Assembly (NCBI RefSeq): GCF_004115745.1
Contig: NZ_QXIL01000016.1
Location: forward strand, 1-47,572
Reading direction: 5' to 3'
DNA: 47,572 bases
From: Levilactobacillus suantsaii
GTDB taxonomy: Bacteria; Bacillota; Bacilli; Lactobacillales; Lactobacillaceae
Made by a program: the position numbers and the translations under genes. The notes under the pieces were generated by a model. The model searched no databases. It saw nothing but the letters and a program-made list of their open reading frames with translations, and was not told where the DNA came from. This document shows positions 1 through 9,070 of this stretch, in pieces. Numbering within the stretch: position 1 is the stretch's first letter; the number at the start of each line of letters is the position of its first letter.

Positions 1-119
1 TCTTTGTTAAACTGATTCATAGGGGAAGACCTCCGTTGATTTGGTTTAGACGCTTATAATCATACGGGGAAGGTCTTCCCTTTTTCAATACTCATTTACA
101 CAAAATATTTTACACTCTC
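1..119. mobile_element. Possible end of an insertion sequence (IS256-like) abutting a truncated surface-protein gene
   Basis: The reading frame of the adjacent surface protein changes character abruptly near position 119, from Pro/Ser/Gly-rich repeats to the unrelated tail CKIFCVNEY and a stop. The sequence at 89-118, with TTTACACAAAATATTTTACA, resembles from memory the terminal inverted repeats of IS256-family elements. A 10-bp inverted repeat (23-32 with 71-80) followed by T5 lies inside and could be a plus-strand terminator. No transposase is visible because the window ends here, so this is an inference. Confidence 0.35.
23..85 (+). terminator. Inverted repeat with T-run
   Basis: GGGAAGACCT (23-32) pairs perfectly with AGGTCTTCCC (71-80) and is followed by TTTTT on the plus strand. 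The 38-nt loop is long for a terminator. It would act on a gene entering from the left of the window. Confidence 0.4.
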
Positions 120-3100
120 CTTCTGGTGATGTCACTTGACTACCGCCGGCCACATTTGTCGACGGTTGTTCATTTGGCTGACTCGGCGCGCCACCCGCTT
201 CTGGTGATGTTGACTGGCCGCTGGCCACATTCGTCGCTAATTGATGCCCTGGCTGACTCGGTGCCGGTCCATTTGTTGCCGGTGATAACGGTTGACCGCT
301 GCCCTCGGTTGACAACTGTTGATTACCTATCGTAATCGTCGTCCCCGAATTGTGATTCTGGTTGCTTATTGTTGGCGTCGTGTGAGTGGCTTCCTGATTC
401 TTGTGTTTCATTATCGCTTGGCTAATTGTTAGTTGACCAGTACATTGTTGTAACTGATTAGCCCACTGCTGCAATTGTTCTTTCAAGGGGTGCGCAACAT
501 TTTTATCAGCTTCAAGTTGATCTAATACTTTATTCACTCCCGCTACCGATAAATGATATCGATAATTACCGATGTGCGTCCCGTCATCATCAACAGTCAA
601 GTCGCTCGCTATAATTTTAATATCGGCCCCTTTTTTTCCATTTGACCAACTTGGCGTAAATTCAATATCTTGGAGTTGCTTGCTGACCGGCTGACCATCA
701 TAAACACCAGTTTGATTAATCCACGTTGGACGATTTAAAGTTACAGCTTGACGACAAGTAAACGTCACTGAAGCAGGATTTTTCGGATCAGAGCTTCCAA
801 TTACGTTTAGTTGCGGTTCAACGACCACCCAGCCTGGAGCAATTTCAGGAGTAGTAATAGTGGCTTCCTGTCCTTTTAAGGTATAACGAATTTCGGGTTG
901 CTTGGCCATTGATGTTTTATCAAAAGCTCTTTGGCGTGCAGTATTAGCTGCTCGAATTTTTAAATTATCTCCATCCACTTTTAATATTTCAGATAATTTA
1001 TTAGAAGTACGTTTTTTTAGATTGTCTGTTGCCGATTTAAACTTCAATATAATTTTGTCCAAAGCTAAATTATATCCCGCTACAAAAGGCCGCTCTACCT
1101 TAGAAGGGGCATCAGAAGAATCATCAAAATTTTGAAATTTTACCCCTGTCCCATCATCCATTGCGGACTGTCCAGCGTAACTTCCGGCTTCTTCAGGGCT
1201 TGGAATCAAACCAGGATTTATTGTTTTTGACAATGACTTTTGGTATCTATCATGTGCACAATCATACCCATTTTGATAAGCTCGCTGTGCTAAATCAATT
1301 TCTTGGTCAGCAGCTTCATCAAAGACTTCCGTCGCAATGGAGTTTAAATCCAAAGCCTTTATATATGCGTTGTTACCAAGAAGAAATTTCATATCCGATT
1401 CTGCCACTGCTAATCCGGCACTCTTTTTATTTTCATAATCATCTATGATAAATTTCCCATTTTCATTCTTGAAAGCACTACCACTATCTGCCCAAACCAT
1501 TCCCGCATAAGCTGTATTCAGTGACATTAATTCAGAATACGTTCTTTGATAATCTCCTACCATGTACTTTTTCTCAGTTTTCAGATAATAATGATTTTGC
1601 TGTCTTTCTTGAATCCGATCCTGAATATCCTTGATATTTTTCGAACCTGAAAACATACCGTTCTTAAAGTCATTCAGATAATCAGTAGCTGCATCAAAAA
1701 CGGCCTCATATTCAGCGTTATAAATTCCCAGAATGACTTTACGGGCACCAGAACTATCCCTTGTATATGGCATAATACCTTTGCCAAATTCATGTGGGAC
1801 CGGTTTCTTATCTGGTTGTACCAATTGCTCTTCTTCCGTTGGAGATAACTCATATTCTTGAGTGCTATTACCAGCTGCCGTATCATTATTTTTCTCAGTA
1901 ATGCTTGCAATAATTTTTTCAAACGATGGTTCTGCTTGTGAGTTCATAACTGCATGCAATGCATCTTTACTTGCTACAGACAAAATGTTCGCAATGACTT
2001 TGCGATACCATGAGTAACCGGCATCATGTGCAATTTTAGATAGTTTTTCTTTGCTTGGCTTGGAACCGTTCAATATACTTTCGGGGTGTATTACGTCATA
2101 CTCGGTCGATTTTTGAATTTGATCTCCATGAAACATGCGGGTTAGCGCTTCATCAGCACCTTTTTCCCAATTAGTCTCAATAGCGTACTGTGCATTAGTA
2201 CGAATCGCTGCGTAAACCTTTTGGATAATTAGTTTAGACACTACATCCGCCAAGCCCCATCTTTGAAGCGCTTTACCAAGATTTCCATTCAATTTAACGG
2301 CATCCGACAAGTTCTGAGGAGCATAATCATTTTTACCATCATCGGTAATACTACCGCCAATCGAACGAATATCGGACAATGCCTGGTGGGCAATCCCGTT
2401 AATAATTACCGGGGCCACTTCTGAAATATAAAAATTAATCGCATTGACTGTTTGCTGGACATCAGCGCGAACCGTACCATCCTTAGTCACTGGGGTATAC
2501 CCTAAACCGGCATGCTCGGTATACTTCTGACCGATGCCAAATTCATTCTTTATCCATTTTTTAGTAAAATCACCATTCATATAAAATCCACCCGGGACAC
2601 TAGCTCCTGCTAACTGTGTTGGATCATAACTAGCTGCATCGATTAACTGATTCGTGTTTTTTACAGTCTTCGACTTGTCCGTAATTCCATTGACCCATCC
2701 TGCTAGTTCTTTAGTGAATTCTTCCAGATAATGGGCGTAACCATTATTATAATCAAGATTCTTTACACGATTAAACTTTGAACCGTTCCAACTTGGTGTC
2801 TTGTAGGCGTCGTTTTGTTGGAAGGACCCGTTATTATAGTAAATATCCATTAGCTCAGACATACTCTTGATATTATCCGAAATACTGGAATCCAGTTGAT
2901 TAATCGTAACGTTGACAGCACCAACTAATCCTGTGGCATCAAATCTTCCAACAATCCTACTAATATCAGTCTTAGCCGCACCCTCGCCTTTTGCAAATTG
3001 TTCACTCTCTGCTGGTTTTTGAGCCGCTATCGACGTCTTGATGGGTAACGTCCGTAACTGCTTACCCACCGTTTTTCTAGTAGTCGCTTTGACCGTCACT

Positions 3101-3657
3101 GTTGATTGTGACACCACCCGCAATGGCTGACTAGCCGCTACTGGTAGCGCTGTTGCCATTGGGCTTTCCGTTTTAGCCGCTGAACTCAAAGTTGTCGCAC
3201 TCTGACTAGCCACGGGGGCTGTAGGTGATTGAACCGCTTGATTCTCCTGCTCTACCGCTTGGCTCTGGGGTGCTTTCGTCTGGTCATTTTCCTGACTGTT
3301 CGTCTGGCTCTCACTAGTGACGTCCGTTTGACTAGTCACCTGACTCTCGTCGCTAACGCTAGTTTCACTGGTCGATTGCTCACTTGTCGATGTCTCGGTA
3401 GCACTTTGCGACGACACCGGAATGGTGGCACTTTGCTGCGTCGCGGTCACCTCATCGGGCGCGACCGTTTTGCTGGCCCCTTTGGTGATGGTCTGGGCCT
3501 TGGCCACCGTCGTCATGGCGGTGCCGCCACCTAACAACCCACTAACGATTGAGATCCCCGCCACTAGCCAACGTCTACCTGCTTTATACAGTTTAAAATG
3601 CGTCTTCGTTTGTCCCTGCAACAACTCAGTTTGCTTCTTTTGGCTTAATCCTTTCAT
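85..3657 (-). CDS. Large KxYKxGRxW-type secreted surface protein, C-terminal anchor missing
   Basis: A 1190-residue secreted protein. Residues 22-30 (KLYKAGRRW) form a KxYKxGKxW signal motif followed by a hydrophobic stretch. Residues about 55-200 are a Ser/Thr/Gln-rich low-complexity region. The middle (about 215-930) is not recognisable to me; it has many aromatic and charged residues and is more AT-rich than both ends. Around 950-1070 there is an MBG-like fold (YDGQPVS then GNYRYHLSVAG). The C-terminus has Pro/Ser/Gly repeats (TNVASGQ, TNVAGGS), then ends at ECKIFCVNEY with no LPxTG signal, membrane segment or positive tail. That is abnormal for this class and suggests truncation, probably by a mobile element at the window edge. 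Without an anchor the product would be released. The start follows AAAGGGG. Family membership is sure only at the level of signal peptide and architecture. Confidence 0.85.
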   Translation of the reverse strand: MKGLSQKKQTELLQGQTKTHFKLYKAGRRWLVAGISIVSGLLGGGTAMTTVAKAQTITKGASKTVAPDEVTATQQSATIPVSSQSATETSTSEQSTSETSVSDESQVTSQTDVTSESQTNSQENDQTKAPQSQAVEQENQAVQSPTAPVASQSATTLSSAAKTESPMATALPVAASQPLRVVSQSTVTVKATTRKTVGKQLRTLPIKTSIAAQKPAESEQFAKGEGAAKTDISRIVGRFDATGLVGAVNVTINQLDSSISDNIKSMSELMDIYYNNGSFQQNDAYKTPSWNGSKFNRVKNLDYNNGYAHYLEEFTKELAGWVNGITDKSKTVKNTNQLIDAASYDPTQLAGASVPGGFYMNGDFTKKWIKNEFGIGQKYTEHAGLGYTPVTKDGTVRADVQQTVNAINFYISEVAPVIINGIAHQALSDIRSIGGSITDDGKNDYAPQNLSDAVKLNGNLGKALQRWGLADVVSKLIIQKVYAAIRTNAQYAIETNWEKGADEALTRMFHGDQIQKSTEYDVIHPESILNGSKPSKEKLSKIAHDAGYSWYRKVIANILSVASKDALHAVMNSQAEPSFEKIIASITEKNNDTAAGNSTQEYELSPTEEEQLVQPDKKPVPHEFGKGIMPYTRDSSGARKVILGIYNAEYEAVFDAATDYLNDFKNGMFSGSKNIKDIQDRIQERQQNHYYLKTEKKYMVGDYQRTYSELMSLNTAYAGMVWADSGSAFKNENGKFIIDDYENKKSAGLAVAESDMKFLLGNNAYIKALDLNSIATEVFDEAADQEIDLAQRAYQNGYDCAHDRYQKSLSKTINPGLIPSPEEAGSYAGQSAMDDGTGVKFQNFDDSSDAPSKVERPFVAGYNLALDKIILKFKSATDNLKKRTSNKLSEILKVDGDNLKIRAANTARQRAFDKTSMAKQPEIRYTLKGQEATITTPEIAPGWVVVEPQLNVIGSSDPKNPASVTFTCRQAVTLNRPTWINQTGVYDGQPVSKQLQDIEFTPSWSNGKKGADIKIIASDLTVDDDGTHIGNYRYHLSVAGVNKVLDQLEADKNVAHPLKEQLQQWANQLQQCTGQLTISQAIMKHKNQEATHTTPTISNQNHNSGTTITIGNQQLSTEGSGQPLSPATNGPAPSQPGHQLATNVASGQSTSPEAGGAPSQPNEQPSTNVAGGSQVTSPEGECKIFCVNEY

Positions 3658-3870
3658 GGTGTGTGCCCCTTTTCCTCACCTATTTCCCCCTGATAATACC
3701 ACGTTTTAAACGAAATGGTTAATACTATTAATTATAATTATTTTTATAAGCCGCACTATAAAATAATTAATGATTCCAGGGCTGTTGTTGATGGAGAACA
3801 CACGTGATAATTAGTGATGCCACAATCAGTTCGTCAATAATCGACCAAATTCCGGGACCCTGTGTCCCTA

Positions 3871-3921
3871 AAAATAAGTCCCGCTGACTACCACGTTCTA
3901 GCAGTCAACGGGACTTATTTT
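3871..3921 (-). terminator. Rho-independent terminator of the NmrA-type reductase gene
   Basis: AAAATAAGTCCCG (3871-3883) pairs with CGGGACTTATTTT (3909-3921), extended by TGACT/AGTCA. It lies directly beyond the stop at 3924 and has T-runs on both strands. Confidence 0.85.
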
Positions 3922-3923
3922 CG

Positions 3924-4781
3924 TTATTTCGCTAAGGCCGCCGTCAAAAAGTCCGGCAAACTCCGGGCAGGATGACCCATGATTTGGCGGTAATCATCGG
4001 TCACCGTCGCCAGTAAGCCCTGCGCCCCACCGGCGTACATCGAGGCCAACATGGCGCCCTCGTTGCCCTGGTTGTACATCTCAGCAAATTCGCTTAGCGT
4101 GACCGGGGCGTAACCAATCGCATGCCCACTGACTTGGCTCAAGACTTGGGCCAACGCCGGCATGGTGTACGACCGCGTTTGTGTCAAGGTGTAAGTCGCT
4201 TGGGTCCACAGGCTCGGTGTGACCGCTACTTTGGCGAAGGCCGCGGCACTATCTTCCAGGCTGATGAAGCTCAATGACGCGTCCCCCATGGGATAGATGA
4301 CGTTTTGCCGGTCAATCAATTCTGGTAAGTACGGTACCAGCGGATCGGCGTACAGGGCGTTGCGAATCAGCGTAAACGGAATCTGCGTCTGCGCCAACCG
4401 TCGCGGCACGTAGCCGTAAAAAGCCGACAACGTGAAGGGGTTGGTCGCCTGGTCGGCAATGAAGCCCATCACGATCAACTGCTTTAAATTGGCCTGCTCA
4501 GCGGCAGTCACCACGCGTTCAAACTCTTCGACCCGGCTCAAACTGGTGTGGCTCTTGCTGGGGATATAGATGACCACGTCAGCAGCGTTGAATGCCGTCG
4601 TCAAGGTCTGTGGGTCCTGGTATTCCAGTGGGTAGTTCACCATCCCCGCCGCGACCAAATCAGCCGCCTTGGCCGGTGTGTGCACGCCCACCGCGATGTC
4701 CTTCGGGGCCACCAGTTGGGCCAATTGGTGCGCCACTGCTCGGCCTAAGTGGCCCGTGGCGCCCGTAATCAGATATTGCAT
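3924..4781 (-). CDS. NmrA-like atypical SDR (NAD(P)H:quinone oxidoreductase 2 type)
   Basis: A 285-residue NAD(P)-binding protein. The N-terminus MQYLITGATGHLGRAVAHQL is a Rossmann nucleotide-binding motif of the extended/atypical SDR type (GATGxLG). The rest follows the NmrA/QorB pattern: a VVIYIPSKS segment, then a substrate-side region with IRNALYADPLVPYLPEL and FISLEDSAAAFA. Such proteins act as quinone reductases or NADP-sensing regulators in the cytosol; which applies here cannot be told. The start is the ATG at 4781, 8 nt from AGGAAG; an in-frame TTG at 4787 is too close to that site. It is transcribed divergently from the SDR at 5020, with its own terminator. Confidence 0.85.
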   Translation of the reverse strand: MQYLITGATGHLGRAVAHQLAQLVAPKDIAVGVHTPAKAADLVAAGMVNYPLEYQDPQTLTTAFNAADVVIYIPSKSHTSLSRVEEFERVVTAAEQANLKQLIVMGFIADQATNPFTLSAFYGYVPRRLAQTQIPFTLIRNALYADPLVPYLPELIDRQNVIYPMGDASLSFISLEDSAAAFAKVAVTPSLWTQATYTLTQTRSYTMPALAQVLSQVSGHAIGYAPVTLSEFAEMYNQGNEGAMLASMYAGGAQGLLATVTDDYRQIMGHPARSLPDFLTAALAK

Positions 4782-4787
4782 CCACAA

Positions 4788-5019
4788 AACTTCCTTTCGA
4801 TTTATGTCCTTCCTTATAGTGTCCCATTTTTTCTCACCACTGCCAATTCTTTAGTCCCCTGTCTAGGCCAATTAGTGGGCTAACCATTCCCCCGCTGGAC
4901 TAGTCAGCCGCTTCCTGGCGCTTTCTCATGGCTCTCTTAGGACGGTTTAACGGTTTGCTTAGACCTTTCTTACATCACCGTGTTTAAATAAAGATGAATT
5001 CAATAAGGGAGTGATTTAT
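4788..5019. other. Divergent intergenic region between two reductase genes
   Basis: This 232-bp region must hold the promoters of both flanking reductase genes. I see a Shine-Dalgarno site AAGGGAG (5005-5011) for the rightward gene and AAGGAAG for the leftward one, but no convincing -35/-10 pair and no operator palindrome. Confidence 0.4.
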
Positions 5020-5763
5020 ATGGGTCAACAATTAGCGAACCAAGTTATGTTAGTCACGGGTGCTGGGTCCAAAATAGGCCGCCAATCCGCCACGTTACTG
5101 GCGCAATCCGGCGCTAAAATCGTTGCCGCCGACCTCAAAAGTGACGCGCTCACCCGCACGGTGACGACACTCAAAGCGGCGGGCTACGATGCCATCGCGG
5201 TGCCTACCAACACGCTCGTGGCCAATGACGTCAACTATCTGGTCACCACGGCCAAGCAACACTTTGGTCGGTTGGACGGGCTGATCACTCATGCTGGGTT
5301 ACCCGACCACCTAATTGCCCCAGAGACCTTCGGCGACAAGCTGTGGGATCAAGTCACCGCCATCAACACGGCGAGTGTTCGCTTGATCACCCAAGCCGTC
5401 ACCCCCCTCTTTTCCGACCAACAGCACGGCATCATCGTCAACGTGGCCACGGTCGGTCCCGTGACCGATGACCAAGCCCAAACGGCCTACACCGCTACGA
5501 AACGAGCCGTCACGACCCTCACCAAGCGCTTGGCTCACCAAACGGCCAAGCAAGGCCTACGGGTCAACGCCATCACGCCGGGCGATATCCAAGCCGATAT
5601 CGTGGAACCATTACGGGTGCATGAAGCTCAAGTAGCCGGCGACCTCAAAGTCGTCACTAAGACCAGTGACGCGGTCGCCCAAGCAGTCCTGTTTTTGGCC
5701 TCAGAACGGTCTCACGACGTCAACGGCATGGTCATGGCCGTTGACCGTGGCTGGACCCACTAA
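5020..5763 (+). CDS. Classical short-chain dehydrogenase/reductase with altered catalytic serine region
   Basis: A 247-residue classical-type SDR. It begins MGQQLANQVMLVTGAGSKIG, the cofactor-binding TGxxxxxG motif. LITHAG stands where NAG is usual. The YxxxK pair is present as YTATK, and the C-terminus (NGMVMAVDRGWTH) matches the usual VDGG end. The segment carrying the catalytic serine reads NVATVG, so Thr or Ala replaces the usual Ser. The enzyme may be weak or unusual; the substrate is unknown. I choose ATG 5020, 8 nt after AAGGGAG, over the GTG at 5011 that overlaps that site. It ends in a bidirectional terminator shared with the convergent SDR gene. Confidence 0.85.
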   Translation: MGQQLANQVMLVTGAGSKIGRQSATLLAQSGAKIVAADLKSDALTRTVTTLKAAGYDAIAVPTNTLVANDVNYLVTTAKQHFGRLDGLITHAGLPDHLIAPETFGDKLWDQVTAINTASVRLITQAVTPLFSDQQHGIIVNVATVGPVTDDQAQTAYTATKRAVTTLTKRLAHQTAKQGLRVNAITPGDIQADIVEPLRVHEAQVAGDLKVVTKTSDAVAQAVLFLASERSHDVNGMVMAVDRGWTH

Positions 5764-5787
5764 TCTCAAAACTTTAATCAATCACAT

Positions 5788-5820
5788 AAGGCCCCGACAA
5801 CGTTCTTGTCGGGGCCTTTT
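5788..5820. terminator. Bidirectional terminator between convergent SDR genes
   Basis: AAGGCCCCGACAA (5788-5800) and TTGTCGGGGCCTT (5806-5818) form a 13-bp stem with a 5-nt loop. A-rich and T-rich flanks serve both strands. Confidence 0.95.
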
Positions 5821-5830
5821 CACTGTCATT

Positions 5831-6547
5831 TTACAAGTCTATCCCGCCATCGACCGCCAAGACCTGGCCGGTCACGAAGCCGTTTTGTAATAAGTAGAGG
5901 TAGGCCGCGGCCACTTCTTCGACCGTACCGGTGCGCTTCAACGGAATCGACGCACTCATAGCCTGTTGTTGGGCCTTGATTTGTTCGGGCGTCAGTTTTC
6001 GCCACAAGCCCGTGGGCGTCCAGGTCGGGGCCACCGCGTTGACCCGGTAATTGGGCGCCAGTTCGACGGCCAACCCCGCTACCAAAGTATTGATGGCCTG
6101 GTTACCAATAATCGCCCCGGAGGCGTCGTAAGGGTGACCACCAGCCCCCGAGGTCAGCGTCAGGCTCCCGTGGTCGTTCAGGTGTTTGACCGCAATCTGG
6201 GCCAGCTGGAGGTTGGCGAAGAACTTATCCTCGATGGCTTGACGAATTGCGGCGACCGAGTTGTCCAAAAAACCGCCACCCATCGCACCACCGAGAAACG
6301 AGATGATGTGGTCAAAGGCCGGTGCCGTGGCAAAAAAGTCACGCAACGCCTGCGGGTCCTGCGCATCCAACGCCGCCGTGGTCACGGCCGAACCAGCCGC
6401 TAAGCGGTCTTGAGCGTGCTGCAAGCGTTCGGCGTTGTGGCCAATCAAATAAACGTCCGCTCCCGCGGCCACCACGCGCTGAGCCACCGCGTAACCGAAA
6501 CCGGAACTCCCGCCCACGATAAGAATGGTTTGCTGATCTAGTGTCAT
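5831..6547 (-). CDS. Divergent SDR-family protein lacking the YxxxK catalytic pair
   Basis: A 238-residue SDR-fold protein: ILIVGGSSGFGYAVA is a Rossmann motif and VLAVDGGIDL a typical C-terminus. Where classical SDRs have SxxxxxxxxYxxxK, this protein has LTLTSGAGGHPYDASGAIIG then NQAINTLV. The serine is kept but Tyr and Lys are replaced (AxxxN when aligned on INTLV). It may have a different reaction or only bind nucleotide. The start is the ATG at 6547, 8 nt after AAAGGAGG; the longer frame (to 6586) runs through that ribosome-binding site and is rejected. No operon partner. Confidence 0.85.
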   Translation of the reverse strand: MTLDQQTILIVGGSSGFGYAVAQRVVAAGADVYLIGHNAERLQHAQDRLAAGSAVTTAALDAQDPQALRDFFATAPAFDHIISFLGGAMGGGFLDNSVAAIRQAIEDKFFANLQLAQIAVKHLNDHGSLTLTSGAGGHPYDASGAIIGNQAINTLVAGLAVELAPNYRVNAVAPTWTPTGLWRKLTPEQIKAQQQAMSASIPLKRTGTVEEVAAAYLYLLQNGFVTGQVLAVDGGIDL

Positions 6548-6661
6548 CCAATGACCTCCTTTAGTCTTAAGCTCATTGTAGTCCAATTGCCGTTAAATCA
6601 CCTGGTTAAAAGTTTTCTGAAATTCAAGCGCGTCGGGTTTCTCCCCAATATACGGGTAAAC

Positions 6662-6696
6662 AAAACGGTCGCCGCCTCTTAGCGTCGACCGTTTTT
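6662..6696. terminator. Terminator of the choice-of-anchor-A surface protein gene
   Basis: AAAACGGTCG (6662-6671) pairs with CGACCGTTTT (6686-6695). It is just downstream of the stop at 6706 on the minus strand and has U-runs on either strand. Confidence 0.85.
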
Positions 6697-6705
6697 CGTT
6701 CGAGT

Positions 6706-8841
6706 TTAATCTTGTTGGTGCTTCTTACGCCGGAACCAACCGCCAGCTAACCCACTGGCTAAAGCTAAGCCCAGTAGTTGCGCCCAGTTGTTCGGAGCTT
6801 CGCCCGTTTGTGGCAAACCGGTACCAACGCCAGTGCCATTGCCGGTTCCCGTACCGCGACCTAACGCAGCCAAGAACTTCTGTTCAAGCGCCTCTAGCTT
6901 GGCAGCCAGTGCGGTATCACCTTCGGCTTTTGCCTTAGCAATAGCTGTTTGCAAGTCATTCAACGTCTCTTTTTCTTGTGCCACAGACTCATCGGCGGCC
7001 CACTCTTCTTCGAAGTCCTCAACGATATCGTCATCGTCTTCGTGCTGGTGCTCGTAAGTTAACTCCTCTTCTTCATCGGGTGCTTCAGTCCCGGGTTCTT
7101 CAGTACTTGGCATCTCCACGTCAATTCCTGGTAACGGCACGGCAATTTGCGGATCATCCTCATCTTCGTCCGTGTCGTCCTCACCTTCGTTATTATCTTC
7201 GTCCCCGGTATTGTCTTCGTCGTTGTCATCTTCATCGTTGTCGTCTTCGTCATCGGTCTCCGAAGTTTGGTTATCTTGGAGGTCCCACCGATGCGTTTCG
7301 GCGTTGACGATGACTTTATCGGCGATGATATTACCGTCAATATTCTGGTTAGTTTCAATCGTTGCGGACGGTGCTAACATGCTACCTTGGAACGGCCGGT
7401 CCACGTGAATCGTGCCGGTGTATTGTAAGTCATCGGCTGTCCGGTCGACAAAGTTCCACAAGAGGTGGTTGTCCCCAAAGTCTTCGGTTTCCTTGTTGTC
7501 CCGTTCGGTGCCGTCACTGTAAATAACTTTGATTTGCGAGGTGATGGTGTAATCGTCTTCACCACCGGTATCGACGTTGATGATGATGGTATCCCCATCG
7601 GCATCGGGTGACACGCCTTTGATGGTTAGCGGCGTGCCACTTTGTAAGACTTCCGGCGATAGATTGATGACGATGCGACCATTCTCGTCGGGCGTCATAT
7701 CGCTTACGTCAATGACCCGGTTGTTTTGATCCGAGAAATCTGCTGAGGTGTAATCCTTCACGCTTGGTAGTTCCGCAAAGGCCTTATTCTTTTCGCGTAA
7801 TTTAGCGAATTCCGCGTCGAAATCTATGTAGGTTTGTCCGTTTTGATCTTGGAAAATTTCCGATGCGAGCAGATGGTCAATTGAAACCCCGTTGACCGTA
7901 GGCCGGTTGGGGTCACTGATATCAATCGTGACGTTTTGACCAAAAATAACCTTGTTATACCGTGTATCCCCACTCGATACAAAGGAACTATTGGCGATAT
8001 TATTGATATTTTGAATGTAAGAAATGTCTTTGTCCAGGAGTTCTTCGATGATGTTGGTGCCGAAGTTGACGTTCCCCGTCAAGTATTGCACGGCCAAATT
8101 GCCGTTCGTGTGGGCGTTTAATTCCGCTTCTCGGGCAAAGATGTGAAAGACCGAGGAAATCCCCAGTAAGTTGTCATCATCGATGTTGGGAAAATCGTCA
8201 TAAACGCTGCCACCGGATTGGATGTCACTATCAGCTTCCGGTTCCACTGCCGCGGTAGTTGCAGCAGTTGCCGCCGTTGATGCAGCTGTCGCTTCCGTTG
8301 ATGAATCCGTCGACGAATCTGTCGCGCTATCGTCACTGGTCGAATCCTCATCAGTCACGTCCAATGAAGCCTTCGCAATTCCGGCATGGTCATCAGTGGT
8401 GGTTGTCGTCGCGTCACTATCAGACGTTGTCGTCGCTTGGTTAGTGGTAGTGTCAGCGCTATCATCGGTGTCCGTCGTGTTCGCTGTTGACGTCTCGGTC
8501 GTTTGCGCTGCCGAAGTACTCTTGGTCGCATTCGACTCGTTAGTCGCATCGGTTTTGCTTGAGCTTTCAGTAGAACTCTGTTGGTCGGTGCTAGAGCTGT
8601 TACGACTACTGTCACTGCTGCTGTCAGCGCTACTACTATTACTATCAGAGCTACTGCTACTACTACTGCTGTTCTCACTACTACTCGATGACGAAATGAC
8701 TGCCGATTGAGTCGCCGTACTCGATGAACTATCCGCATGCACAACGGTCGCGGGTACACCTACGGCCAACATCACCGCGCAGGCAAAGACCCACCGACGA
8801 CCACTTTTATACATCTTAAAATGCGTTCGTTTAGTTTCCAT
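6706..8841 (-). CDS. LPQTG-anchored choice-of-anchor-A family surface protein
   Basis: A 711-residue wall-anchored protein. The signal peptide carries KMYKSGRRW (residues 9-17) with predicted cleavage near VHADS. Residues about 38-210 are a long Ser/Thr/Asp-rich stalk. Residues about 215-525 match the choice-of-anchor-A domain: LGISSVFHIFAREAELNAHT, NLAVQYLTGNVNFGTN, then QGSMLAPSATIETNQNIDGN and ETHRWDL near its end. A strongly acidic Asp/Glu block follows (about 530-590), a helical Ala/Glu/Lys segment, then LPQTG at about 676, a hydrophobic segment and the tail FRRKKHQQD, a complete sortase signal. Role: cell-surface exposed, probably adhesion or matrix; the ligand is unknown. It has its own start site and terminator, so it is monocistronic. 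Confidence 0.93.
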   Translation of the reverse strand: METKRTHFKMYKSGRRWVFACAVMLAVGVPATVVHADSSSSTATQSAVISSSSSSENSSSSSSSSDSNSSSADSSSDSSRNSSSTDQQSSTESSSKTDATNESNATKSTSAAQTTETSTANTTDTDDSADTTTNQATTTSDSDATTTTTDDHAGIAKASLDVTDEDSTSDDSATDSSTDSSTEATAASTAATAATTAAVEPEADSDIQSGGSVYDDFPNIDDDNLLGISSVFHIFAREAELNAHTNGNLAVQYLTGNVNFGTNIIEELLDKDISYIQNINNIANSSFVSSGDTRYNKVIFGQNVTIDISDPNRPTVNGVSIDHLLASEIFQDQNGQTYIDFDAEFAKLREKNKAFAELPSVKDYTSADFSDQNNRVIDVSDMTPDENGRIVINLSPEVLQSGTPLTIKGVSPDADGDTIIINVDTGGEDDYTITSQIKVIYSDGTERDNKETEDFGDNHLLWNFVDRTADDLQYTGTIHVDRPFQGSMLAPSATIETNQNIDGNIIADKVIVNAETHRWDLQDNQTSETDDEDDNDEDDNDEDNTGDEDNNEGEDDTDEDEDDPQIAVPLPGIDVEMPSTEEPGTEAPDEEEELTYEHQHEDDDDIVEDFEEEWAADESVAQEKETLNDLQTAIAKAKAEGDTALAAKLEALEQKFLAALGRGTGTGNGTGVGTGLPQTGEAPNNWAQLLGLALASGLAGGWFRRKKHQQD

Positions 8842-8996
8842 ACTAAGTACTCCCTACCTTTCTCAAACGATTACATCTCTATTTTGGGCCTAGTTTGGTC
8901 AACATTCAACATGATATCGAAAAATATTTTATTTTTAAATAGATAATCTAGTTATCCATTTTTAGATATTACGGTTTACTGGACTAGCGACACGCA

Positions 8997-9059
8997 AAAA
9001 CGGGAGCCATAAGACCAGCCGCACAATTTTCATCGCATGGCTGATACGGTGGTTCCCGT
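8997..9059 (-). terminator. Branched terminator of the first LRR-MucBP gene
   Basis: On the minus strand ACGGGAACCA pairs with TGGCTCCCGT (one mismatch), followed by TTTTTGCG. An inner hairpin CAGCC/GGCTG sits in the loop, giving a two-stem structure. Confidence 0.8.
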
Positions 9060-9070
9060 CTGTTTAAAAT

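Noticed and set aside
5011-5019. Upstream GTG start of the SDR at 5020
   Set aside because: It overlaps the AAGGGAG ribosome-binding site; the ATG at 5020 has normal spacing.
7147-7408. Overlapping plus-strand frames rich in Val/Ile/Ser
   Set aside because: Antisense of the acidic Asp/Glu block of the choice-of-anchor-A protein.
8222-8710. 162-residue plus-strand frame rich in Val, Leu and Ser
   Set aside because: It is the antisense shadow of the Ser/Thr/Asp stalk of the LPQTG protein, without a start signal.
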